Positions 7,400-13,957 of a stretch of 16,868 nucleotides of DNA are shown one piece after another. Each line of letters begins with the position of its first letter. The stretch's first letter is position 1. The notes beneath the pieces are model-generated. The model was not told the origin of the DNA, did no database searches, and saw only the letters and a list, made by a program, of their open reading frames with translations. The stretch comes from Gemmatimonadales bacterium UBA2960 (GTDB taxonomy: Bacteria; Gemmatimonadota; Gemmatimonadetes; Longimicrobiales; Gaopeijiaceae): contig DEBI01000028.1 in the NCBI GenBank assembly GCA_002348465.1, positions 10,434 through 27,301 of the forward strand, given 5' to 3'. The position numbers and the translations under genes are program-made.

Positions 7400-8425
7400 A
7401 TGGACCCCGAGACTCCGGAGCACCTCCTAAAGACCAAGCGTGGCGAGCCGGTCACGATGCTAGAGGCGATTTCTGAGGCCCTCTTCGAGGAGATGATTCG
7501 TGATGAGTCAGTTTTCCTCATGGGTGAAGATATCGGAGTCTATGGAGGAGCATTCAAGGTAACCCGTGATTTCCTATCCTTCTTCGGCGAGAATCGTGTC
7601 ATTGACACACCGATCGCCGAGGGTGGATTCACGGGAGCCGCGGCAGGTGCAGCTCATATGGGATTGAGGCCGGTGGTCGAGATCCAATTCATGGACTTCA
7701 TATCTCCTGCTTATGATGTAATCACAAATTACATCGCAACCTCGAACTACCGAGGTGCCGGGCCACAACCACTTGTGATCCGCGGCCCAGTCGGTGGCGG
7801 GAATCGCGGGGGACCATTCCACTCTCAGAACGTAGAAATGGCGTTCTTTCATACCCCGGGGTTGAAAATTGTTTACCCGAGTACCGCTCGAGATGCAAAA
7901 GGATTGTTGAAGGCGTCCATACGTGACGATAACCCCGTTATCTTTGAGGAGCACAAAGGCCTGTATAGAGCACCATCGCTGCGAGAAGTCCTTCCGGACG
8001 ACGATTACGTTGTGCCGCTAGGCGAAGCTCGCATCGTCAGAGAGGGTACCGACATAACTATCGTGACATACGGCTCTATGGTTCATAAGAGTGTTGAGGC
8101 CGCTGAGACGATGGAAACTGAAGATGGTGTATCAGTGGAGATCGTCGATCTCCGAACCCTTTTGCCACTTGATGAAGATGCGATTGTAGAGAGCGTGAAA
8201 AAGACCAACAAGTTACTGGTTGTGCACGAAGACACTCGGACCGGCGGTATAGCGGGTGAAATCGCGATCCGCGTAAGCGAGAAGGCATTTGAGTGGCTGG
8301 ATGGACCTATACTGAGAGTAACCGCGATTGATGCGCCGGTGCCTTACTCAGGTTCGTTAGAAGATTATTTTTTACCGCAGACCGACGACGTCCTAAAGGC
8401 GGCGAGGTATTTAGCGGCATACTGA
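7400..8425 (+). CDS. pdhB: 2-oxo acid (probably pyruvate) dehydrogenase E1 component, beta subunit
   Basis: This transketolase-like beta subunit completes the E1 active site with the alpha subunit. It has 341 residues, slightly longer than the typical 325 because of a short N-terminal extension before VTMLEAISEAL. Family marks are GEDIGVYGGAFKVT (about 42-55), RVIDTPIAEGGFTGAAAGAA, IQFMDFISPAYDVITN, RGPVGGGNRGGPFHSQ, FFHTPGLKIVYPS and the C-terminal transketolase-fold segments VDLRTLLPLDEDAI and VVHEDTRTGGIAGEIA. The ATG at 7400 follows GAGGA at 7392-7396. The E2 gene starts 20 bases after the stop, so alpha, beta and E2 very likely form one operon. Confidence 0.9.
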   Translation: MDPETPEHLLKTKRGEPVTMLEAISEALFEEMIRDESVFLMGEDIGVYGGAFKVTRDFLSFFGENRVIDTPIAEGGFTGAAAGAAHMGLRPVVEIQFMDFISPAYDVITNYIATSNYRGAGPQPLVIRGPVGGGNRGGPFHSQNVEMAFFHTPGLKIVYPSTARDAKGLLKASIRDDNPVIFEEHKGLYRAPSLREVLPDDDYVVPLGEARIVREGTDITIVTYGSMVHKSVEAAETMETEDGVSVEIVDLRTLLPLDEDAIVESVKKTNKLLVVHEDTRTGGIAGEIAIRVSEKAFEWLDGPILRVTAIDAPVPYSGSLEDYFLPQTDDVLKAARYLAAY

Positions 8426-8444
8426 CAACACGGAGTGATCGAGC

Positions 8445-9818
8445 GTGGCTCGAATTGAAGTTCCCATGCCCCAGATGGGTGAATCCATCGCTGAAGGGAC
8501 CGTCTCGCAGTGGCTCAAACAGCTTGGCGACAAGGTCGAGCGCGATGAACCGATCCTAGAGATTTCGACTGACAAAGTGGATGCGGAGATCCCATCACCT
8601 TCGGACGGGACTCTCGTCGAAATTGCGGTTCAGGAAGGCGAGACGGTCGAAGTCGGAACTATTGTCGCGTACATTGACACCGAAGGTGGCCCCGCTGGAG
8701 TAGCAGCTCCCACTGTGAAGTCCGAGGTTGACGCTGCTCCAGAGGTTCCTCAGGAACCAGGATCCGAATCAGTAGAAGTGGCGCTTGAAGTCAGGGATGG
8801 CCATGCAAGCGCTGAGGAGCGTCTTAGGACTCGGTCCACGCCGGTAGTCAGGAAGATCGCAGAAGAGCACGGGGTCAATATCCAGGATGTCTCCGGGACA
8901 GGCCACGCTGGACGCGTAACCAAGCAGGATATCTTGGACTTCATTGAACATGGGTTGGCTAGTTCCGGGCCTGCTCAGCCAGTTCCGGTGCCAGTGCCGA
9001 CCTCATCTGATTCGTCCTCGGCGCCATCTGCGGCCAAAGCACCGAGCGCGGATTCGTCGGATCTTTGGACAACTTTCTACCGGGAGGTGCAGCATCCAGA
9101 GTTCCCAGTCCGCTCCGCGGACACAGTCGAACCAATGGACAAGATCCGTCGACTGACTGCGGAGCATATGGTCATAGCGAAGAGGGTGGCGCCACATGTC
9201 CACTCCTTTATAGAGATAGACTTCTCGGCCATAGACTTCATTCGTGCTGAGAGCAAAGAGCGATGGGCATCTCAGGGAGCACGAGTAAGCTACACGGCGT
9301 TCGTAGCGTGGGCGGTTTCCCGAGTGTTACGTGAATTCCCAACGGTGAACTCGACGATTTCGGGTAATAATGTTATTTACCGGGGAAATGTGAATCTCGG
9401 GATGGCTGTGGACTTGAATCCAGGTCTCATTGTGCCGGTAGTGCATGACGCCGACCATCTTGGGCTGGTTGGGATCGGCAACAAAATTGTAGATCTCGCT
9501 ACGCGTGCTCGCGACCGGAAACTCGTGCCTGACGAGATTCAGGGCGCGACGTTCACGATTACTAACCCGGGTGTTTTGGGGACATTGGTTGGGTTACCTG
9601 TGATTCCTAAAGGCACAGCTGCCATCCTTGGGACGGGGGCGATCGAAAAGCGTGTTGTTGTCGTCACGGATCCCGACACAGGAACTGATTCCATGGCAAT
9701 CCGAAAGAAATCTCTCTTCTCACTGGGATACGATCATCGAATCGTGGACGGAGCAGACGCGGCCCGTTTTCTTGCGCGACTCAAGGAGACCCTGGAGACC
9801 TTCCCTAACGACGCGTGA
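8445..9818 (+). CDS. pdhC: 2-oxo acid dehydrogenase E2, dihydrolipoamide acyltransferase
   Basis: E2 carries the lipoyl arm that receives the acyl group from E1 and transfers it to CoA, and forms the core of the complex. It has 457 residues from the GTG at 8445, nine bases after GGAG (8432-8435). Layout: one lipoyl domain (1-80) with the lipoylation site Lys44 in STDKVD; linker 81-128; peripheral-subunit-binding domain about 129-170 (STPVVRKIAEEHGV ... GRVTKQDIL); a Pro/Ser/Ala linker 171-205; catalytic domain from about 229. The catalytic motif is YDHRIVDGADAARF with His431 and Asp435. The catalytic domain, notably AILGTGAIEKR, also resembles succinyltransferases (SucB), so the acyl group is uncertain. 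No E3 gene is present, but lipB follows. Confidence 0.88.
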   Translation: MARIEVPMPQMGESIAEGTVSQWLKQLGDKVERDEPILEISTDKVDAEIPSPSDGTLVEIAVQEGETVEVGTIVAYIDTEGGPAGVAAPTVKSEVDAAPEVPQEPGSESVEVALEVRDGHASAEERLRTRSTPVVRKIAEEHGVNIQDVSGTGHAGRVTKQDILDFIEHGLASSGPAQPVPVPVPTSSDSSSAPSAAKAPSADSSDLWTTFYREVQHPEFPVRSADTVEPMDKIRRLTAEHMVIAKRVAPHVHSFIEIDFSAIDFIRAESKERWASQGARVSYTAFVAWAVSRVLREFPTVNSTISGNNVIYRGNVNLGMAVDLNPGLIVPVVHDADHLGLVGIGNKIVDLATRARDRKLVPDEIQGATFTITNPGVLGTLVGLPVIPKGTAAILGTGAIEKRVVVVTDPDTGTDSMAIRKKSLFSLGYDHRIVDGADAARFLARLKETLETFPNDA

Positions 9819-9831
9819 TGAGTAACTCATC
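9817..9831. repeat. Palindrome overlapping the E2 stop codon
   Basis: GATGAGT-A-ACTCATC is a perfect seven-base inverted repeat around one base, covering the end of the E2 gene and the start of the gap before lipB. A second small hairpin, GCCC-TTC-GGGC, lies at 9858-9868. Neither has a T run, so a terminator is not supported. An operator is possible but unproven. Confidence 0.2.
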
Positions 9832-9890
9832 GGCTCTCAGGTCTTCTTGGCGAGGGGGCCCTTCGGGCATCCGGAGGTTCCGCGGCGTTT

Positions 9891-10571
9891 ATGACACACA
9901 CGCGTGACCTCAGTGTCGTAAGTCCCGGGCGAATTCATTATGCGGAAGGGTTAAAGCTTCAGGAAGATCTCGTCAAAAAACGCAGAGCTGGTGACATCGA
10001 TGACACCTTAGTGGTGCTAGAGCATCCTCACGTGATCACCTTGGGATCAAGCTCGGATATCGCGCATATCTTGGTGGACGACGAAGAACGGGTCCGAAAG
10101 GGTATAGACCTGCACAAGGTTGGGAGGGGTGGGGATGTGACTTATCACGGGCCGGGTCAGTTGGTTGTCTATCCCATTCTAGATCTGAAGCCCCACCGTA
10201 GAGATTTACACCGATACATGCGTGATCTCGAGACTGTTTTGATCGGCACTGCAGCCGATTATGGGGTTGAGGCAGAGAGAGATGAGGCTGGCACGGGAGT
10301 ATGGACCAAGGCTGGTAAGCTCGCGGCGATCGGAATCCGGGTTTCTTCTGGCTGGATTACCTCCCATGGCATTGCCCTGAATGTTGATACCGAACTTCGG
10401 TATTTCGATACAATCGTGCCGTGTGGAATTCCTGGCCGGGCCGTTACATCCCTTGAGCGGGAGCTAGGATTTGCTCCGGCGCTCTCTGAGGTGAGTGAGA
10501 CGCTAATCCGAAATTTTTGCAGAGTCTTTGGACACAGGTCTGTTACTGGCGAATTAACAGGTCCTCAGTGA
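9891..10571 (+). CDS. lipB: LipB, octanoyl-[acyl-carrier-protein]:protein octanoyltransferase
   Basis: LipB moves an octanoyl group from acyl carrier protein to the lipoyl-domain lysine of E2 subunits, which LipA then converts to lipoate. The 226-residue length is normal. Key segments: GRGGDVTYHGPGQLVVYP (about 78-95), AGKLAAIGIRV with catalytic Lys143, TSHGIALNV, and VPCGIPGRAVTSL with the thioester-forming Cys178. The ATG at 9891 has GGAGG at 9873-9877, a somewhat long 13-base spacing, and no better start fits. It lies 72 bases after the E2 gene whose Lys44 is a likely target, so the neighbourhood supports the function. lipA is not in the window. It is convergent with the RNase H gene. Confidence 0.96.
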   Translation: MTHTRDLSVVSPGRIHYAEGLKLQEDLVKKRRAGDIDDTLVVLEHPHVITLGSSSDIAHILVDDEERVRKGIDLHKVGRGGDVTYHGPGQLVVYPILDLKPHRRDLHRYMRDLETVLIGTAADYGVEAERDEAGTGVWTKAGKLAAIGIRVSSGWITSHGIALNVDTELRYFDTIVPCGIPGRAVTSLERELGFAPALSEVSETLIRNFCRVFGHRSVTGELTGPQ

Positions 10572-10606
10572 GTTCTAAGCTCCCGATTGGCGAATTCAGC
10601 TTGAAC
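10572..10606. terminator. Candidate hairpin between convergent lipB and the RNase H gene
   Basis: GTTC-t-AAGCT (10572-10581) can pair with AGCTTGAAC (10598-10606), giving nine base pairs with one bulged base and a 16-base loop. It fills most of the 45-base space between the two convergent genes, where a two-way terminator would be expected. No strong T run follows on either strand, so the call is tentative. Confidence 0.35.
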
Positions 10607-10616
10607 TTCTTGCGAG

Positions 10617-11189
10617 TCAAGCTCCGAAGCGGGTTTCCGGTCTTTGGAACTCCATGTAGTCGAGAAATTTCCCCATTTCTCTCTGCTCACACAGCCACTC
10701 AATGAACCCTGAGTTTGTAAGGCCCCCTGAAGTCGACTGATCGGCCGCCGCCGTGGTTGCTAAAAAGTCCACGTATTCGTTTTCGGGGTGTCCGTCGTGA
10801 CCTCGAACCCACCGGGCGAAGACTTCGTGCCGTTCGACTAGGATGTCAAGCTGTTTCCACAAGTCTAGGTTCAGGATTTCCCCGGCCTTTCGCTTCCATC
10901 CAGAGCGTTTCCAGCTATGCCTCCACTCGTTGATGCCTTTAACGAGGTACTGACTATCAGAAGTCAGGATGATCCTACACCTTCGGCTAAGGGATGACAG
11001 TGGTTCTATAGCACTGCATAGAGCCATACGGTTGTTTGTTGTATCCGGCTCTGAGAGCCAGAAGTCACGGCGTTCCCAGTCGTCATTCTTCCATATCTCT
11101 ATGAGTCCTCCAGCCCCTCCCGGACTAGATTGCGTTTGTTTCTGGTTTCCCAGACAAGACTCATCGGCGTGTATGTAGACTGTATCCAT
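10617..11189 (-). CDS. RNase H family protein with a substituted catalytic glutamate
   Basis: The product has 190 residues and an RNase HI fold, the family that cuts RNA in RNA-DNA hybrids. Alignment by eye to E. coli RNase HI is clear: HADESCLGNQ for TDGSCLGNP, TTNNRMALCSAI for TTNNRMELMAAI, LTSDSQYLVKGINEW for STDSQYVRQGITQW, DLWKQLD for DLWQRLD, and VRGHDGHPENEYVDFLA for VKGHAGHPENERCDELA. Three of the four metal-binding acids are present (Asp9, Asp78, Asp141), as is His131. The fourth, Glu48 in E. coli, is Ala56 here (codon at 11022-11024). Glu10, next to Asp9 where most enzymes have Gly, might compensate. About 40 extra residues extend the C-terminus. It is the only minus-strand gene. 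No clear Shine-Dalgarno precedes the ATG. Activity cannot be assumed. Confidence 0.9.
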   Translation of the reverse strand: MDTVYIHADESCLGNQKQTQSSPGGAGGLIEIWKNDDWERRDFWLSEPDTTNNRMALCSAIEPLSSLSRRCRIILTSDSQYLVKGINEWRHSWKRSGWKRKAGEILNLDLWKQLDILVERHEVFARWVRGHDGHPENEYVDFLATTAAADQSTSGGLTNSGFIEWLCEQREMGKFLDYMEFQRPETRFGA

Positions 11190-11222
11190 AATGTGAAAAC
11201 TAACTCGGATGGTCGGTTTCGG

Positions 11223-11250
11223 TTGACCCCTTCACCGGCACGGATAGCTT
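11223..11250 (+). promoter_or_regulatory. Candidate sigma-70-type promoter for carA
   Basis: TTGACC at 11223-11228 matches the -35 consensus at five of six bases. Sixteen bases later TAGCTT (11245-11250) matches the -10 at three of six. Transcription from it would give a leader of roughly 55 bases to the proposed carA start. It lies in the 122-base divergent gap shared with the RNase H gene, for which I could not see a matching promoter. Confidence 0.3.
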
Positions 11251-11300
11251 TTGCGTCAGTAGGATGCTGAACCAAACGCCCGAAGAAGAACTTGGATCCT

Positions 11301-11314
11301 AGGAGCCTGAACTG
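11301..11314 (+). promoter_or_regulatory. Shine-Dalgarno and CTG initiator of carA
   Basis: AGGAG at 11301-11305 lies six bases before CTG at 11312-11314, ideal spacing. In this frame a TAG stop at 11300-11302 closes the upstream side, and no ATG, GTG or TTG occurs between it and the ATG at 11417. That ATG would delete about 35 conserved residues. CTG is therefore the only start giving a complete CarA. Confidence 0.7.
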
Positions 11315-12424
11315 AACCGCACAGCGTACCTCCTTCTCGAAGATGGACGAAGATTCGATGGAGACCTCCTCGGGGCAGAAGACGTCGCTTTCGGCGAGGT
11401 CGTTTTTAACACTTCGATGACGGGTTATCAGGAGGTCCTGACGGATCCTTCCTACACTGGCCAGCTTGTTACCATGACCTACCCTTTGATTGGCAACTAT
11501 GGGGTGAACGAAGAAGACTGCGAATCTCCGGTTCCACAAGTGGCGGGATTCGTTGTTCGTGAAGCGTCGCGGATGAGATCGAATTGGCGGTCGACAGGCG
11601 GTCTTGATGAGTATCTCAGGGCTCATGCTATTACAGGAATCTCTGAGATTGATACTAGGGCGCTGACACGCCACCTTCGCTCAGAAGGAGCCATGAGAGG
11701 GGCGATAGCGCCAGCGGGGACTGAAGAAGACGATCTGCGGTCAAGGATTCTGGCTCAGCCAAAGATGGAGGGTCTCGATCTGGCCTGTGGAGTTTCCACA
11801 GACGAACGTTATGTAGTGTCCGCGGTCGGTGAAGAAAGATTTCATGTCTTGGCCTATGATTTTGGTGTTAAGGCACACTCACCTAAGCTTCTTGCTCAAA
11901 GGGGTTGTAGGGTGACAGTGATCCCAGCCGATACCACAGCCGAAGAGATCCTGGCGGCGAAACCCGATGGGCTCTTCGTTTCTAATGGTCCGGGAGATCC
12001 TGCCGCTGTGCAGGCAGCGGGGAAGGCTATTCTCGCACTGGCTGAAGCCGACGTCCCTGTCTTTGGGATCTGCTTGGGTCACCAGTTGATCTGTCGCGCG
12101 TTTGGGGCTCGGACTTATAAACTTCCTTTTGGCCACCATGGGGGGAACCATCCGGTGAGAAATCTCGACAGTGAGGCGGTAGAGATCACTTCTCAGAACC
12201 ATGGTTTTGCGGTCGAGTCTGGTGAAGGTGACCAAATTCCGGGCGCGCCTGGGTTACGTTTGACACACGTGAACCTCTACGATGGCACGGCCGAAGGTGT
12301 AAAGCATCGCGACCTCCCGGTAATCTCGGTTCAGTACCACCCTGAAGCTGCACCGGGTCCGCATGATAGCCGCTACCTGTTCGACGAGTTTCTGTCGCTG
12401 ATGGAAGAACGCCAAGACTCCTGA
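11312..12424 (+). CDS. carA: CarA, carbamoyl-phosphate synthase small (glutaminase) subunit
   Basis: CarA hydrolyses glutamine and channels ammonia to CarB for carbamoyl phosphate, the precursor of arginine and pyrimidines. With the CTG start at 11312 the protein has 370 residues (E. coli 382) and begins with the expected AYLLLEDGRRFDG and GEVVFNTSMTGYQEVLTDPSY. Starting at the ATG at 11417 would remove the first 35 residues of this conserved domain. The C-terminal class I amidotransferase domain has VFGICLGHQ with nucleophile Cys254, SQNHGFAVE, and VQYHPEAAPGPHDS with His343 and Glu345. LPFGHHGGNHPV is also typical of CarA. carB is not next: an HU-type gene follows after 144 bases, so the large subunit is encoded elsewhere. 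The gene diverges from the RNase H gene. Confidence 0.95.
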   Translation: MNRTAYLLLEDGRRFDGDLLGAEDVAFGEVVFNTSMTGYQEVLTDPSYTGQLVTMTYPLIGNYGVNEEDCESPVPQVAGFVVREASRMRSNWRSTGGLDEYLRAHAITGISEIDTRALTRHLRSEGAMRGAIAPAGTEEDDLRSRILAQPKMEGLDLACGVSTDERYVVSAVGEERFHVLAYDFGVKAHSPKLLAQRGCRVTVIPADTTAEEILAAKPDGLFVSNGPGDPAAVQAAGKAILALAEADVPVFGICLGHQLICRAFGARTYKLPFGHHGGNHPVRNLDSEAVEITSQNHGFAVESGEGDQIPGAPGLRLTHVNLYDGTAEGVKHRDLPVISVQYHPEAAPGPHDSRYLFDEFLSLMEERQDS

Positions 12425-12489
12425 TCCGGGGTTTGAGATGTTCTAGGTTGGGGGTTCAAGTAGCTATGCTGCAACGACTCTGACCTGCC

Positions 12490-12518
12490 TTGCGGTCGAA
12501 CTCTACCCTCGCTACAGT
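12490..12518 (+). promoter_or_regulatory. Candidate promoter for the HU/IHF-type gene
   Basis: TTGCGG (12490-12495) and TACAGT (12513-12518) are separated by the ideal 17 bases; TACAGT matches the -10 consensus at four of six positions. The start point would be near 12525, giving a leader of about 44 bases to the ATG at 12569. This also argues against the alternative ATG at 12536, which would lie only about ten bases from the transcript end. Confidence 0.4.
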
Positions 12519-12568
12519 CTCAGCCGGTTCGCCTCATGGACGCAAAACAGGGCTCTCTCGGAGGGATA

Positions 12569-12868
12569 ATGACGAAGGCAGATCTGGTCGAGCAGGTGGC
12601 AGAAGCTATCGGCCCGGGGATCACGAAGAAGGATTGTGCGCTCGTCGTTGACGGCTTTCTCAACGCAGTAAAGCTAGCTCTGTCCGACGGAGAGAATATC
12701 GAGATCCGTGGATTTGGGACGTTCAAGGTAAGGAAGAGAAAGACTCGGATGGCACGTAATCCAAGGACTGGAGAAGCCGTAGAAGTGCCGTCGCGATCAG
12801 TCCCTGTTTTTAAGCCGTCAAAGCACCTTAGGGCTCGGGTCGAAAAGGTAGACGAAATAGGGGTTTAA
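12569..12868 (+). CDS. hup: HU/IHF-family DNA-binding protein
   Basis: This is a small nucleoid protein that dimerises and bends DNA. From the ATG at 12569 it has 99 residues, the usual size, with GGAGGG (12560-12565) just upstream. An in-frame ATG at 12536 adds 11 residues but lacks a ribosome site. The N-terminus MTKADLVEQVAEAI and the central IEIRGFGTFKVRKRKTR are family signatures. The DNA-gripping arm RNPRTGEAVEVP contains the RNP proline that intercalates between base pairs, followed by SVPVFKPSKHLR. VPVFKPSK leans slightly towards IHF-like sequences, so HU against IHF subunit is not settled. It has its own candidate promoter and stands between carA and the sigma-factor cluster. Confidence 0.93.
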   Translation: MTKADLVEQVAEAIGPGITKKDCALVVDGFLNAVKLALSDGENIEIRGFGTFKVRKRKTRMARNPRTGEAVEVPSRSVPVFKPSKHLRARVEKVDEIGV

Positions 12869-12935
12869 CTGACGACTCGCACGGCAGTTTTGCGCCGGCG
12901 TTTAACGTTTCCGCTCCTAGGGCGTCTATGTTTCT

Positions 12936-13493
12936 GTGAGGGATAGTTTACGAGGTGCCAGGAAGATCTCCGACGCCGAGCTAGTCGAGCAGGCTTGCTC
13001 TGGAGATGATAGAGCGTTCGGTACACTGGTCAGGAGGCATCACGCTTCTGCTTACCGGGTAGCACTGTCCATCACGCGACGGGACGACATCGCCCAGGAT
13101 GTGGTTCAGGATGCCTTTATAAAAGCGTTTCGAGCTTTGGGTGGCTTTCGAGGAGATTCTTCATTTCGCACATGGATGATGACTGTTACCGCTAATGAGG
13201 CTAGGGCAACGCTGCGAAAGAGAGGACGGTGGAACGAGTCGTCTATCGAAGTCGTTGGACCTCTAGAGACAAGCGCACCGGATCCAGCCGAACAGGCGGT
13301 TGTAGGGCAAGAATCGGCGAGAGCTCGCGCGATGCTAGACACTTTACCTGAAAAGCAGCGCTTAGCGATTTCAGCACGAATAGATGAAGGACTGAGCTTT
13401 CGTGAAATCGCTTCTCTGATTGGATCGAGTGAGGGGGCGGCAAGGGTGAACTACTTTCACGGTATCCGTCGGCTTAGGGAATTGATGGAATGA
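12936..13493 (+). CDS. ECF (RpoE-type) RNA polymerase sigma factor
   Basis: This is an extracytoplasmic-function sigma factor of 185 residues with only regions 2 and 4. Region 2 starts at about residue 12 (SDAELVEQACSGDDRAF) and includes DDIAQDVVQDAFIKAFRAL and RGDSSFRTWMMTVTANEA, the core-binding and -10-recognising helices. A variable linker (about 90-130) precedes region 4: LPEKQRLAISARIDEGLSF and REIASLIGSSEGAARVNY, a helix-turn-helix for the -35. GTG at 12936 is the only possible start, because a TAG lies in frame at 12918-12920; the nearest AGGG is 13 bases away. The stop overlaps the anti-sigma start by four bases (ATGA), so the two are co-translated. I could not identify an ECF-type promoter upstream with confidence. 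Confidence 0.94.
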   Translation: MRDSLRGARKISDAELVEQACSGDDRAFGTLVRRHHASAYRVALSITRRDDIAQDVVQDAFIKAFRALGGFRGDSSFRTWMMTVTANEARATLRKRGRWNESSIEVVGPLETSAPDPAEQAVVGQESARARAMLDTLPEKQRLAISARIDEGLSFREIASLIGSSEGAARVNYFHGIRRLRELME

Positions 13494-13957
13494 ACGAGAT
13501 AGATTGTGCTAAGGTAAGGGACTGTCTTCCTGACTTTGCGTCGGGACGAATTGAGAACCATCGATCGGTTACGATTGAATCCCACTTGCTATCCTGTGAG
13601 GATTGCCAGAGTGAGCTTGAGCTGATCCAGATATTACGGGCGGCCTCCCCGGTTGTGCCGGTCCTATTAGCGGATCAGATCGAGAATGCAGTTTTCTCTT
13701 CTAGACGGCCCTGGAATAGGTCACCTTGGGGGCTTTCTGCCGCTGCTCTGCTGGCTCTGGCGGTCGGGGTAGGTCTGTCTCGTGATCGCCCTGAAGTTAT
13801 CCAAGATGTTGTTTATGATTTCGGTGTTGACCCTGAACAGGGTGAACTGTGGCTGACTGAAGACAGCTTTTTGGCTGGGGATCTGTGGATTGAGGGTCTG
13901 TCTAACGAAACTTTAATGAAGCTCCTGGAGGAGCTCGAAGGTGAAGGAGCAGAGTGA
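13490..13957 (+). CDS. Membrane anti-sigma factor with zinc-finger (ZAS-type) domain
   Basis: The 155-residue protein probably holds the upstream sigma factor inactive at the inner membrane. Its N-terminal cytoplasmic part has the anti-sigma zinc motif H-x3-C-x2-C: His32, Cys36 and Cys39 in SHLLSCEDCQSEL. One membrane segment runs about 79-97 (PWGLSAAALLALAVGVGLS). The remaining roughly 58 residues would be periplasmic; they are acidic, end in a Leu/Glu-rich helix (KLLEELEGEGAE) and match no domain I know. It overlaps the sigma gene by four bases and the next gene by one base. Role is inferred from motif plus context. Likely release is by proteolysis or by the neighbouring secreted protein. 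Confidence 0.88.
   Translation: MNEIDCAKVRDCLPDFASGRIENHRSVTIESHLLSCEDCQSELELIQILRAASPVVPVLLADQIENAVFSSRRPWNRSPWGLSAAALLALAVGVGLSRDRPEVIQDVVYDFGVDPEQGELWLTEDSFLAGDLWIEGLSNETLMKLLEELEGEGAE

Noticed and set aside
11099..11674. A 191-codon minus-strand frame overlapping both the RNase H gene and carA
   Set aside because: It is antisense to conserved carA sequence and has no recognisable motif; a shadow frame.
12425..12568. tRNA suggested by a GGTCGAACTC-like segment near 12494
   Set aside because: No acceptor, D or anticodon stems can be formed around it on either strand.
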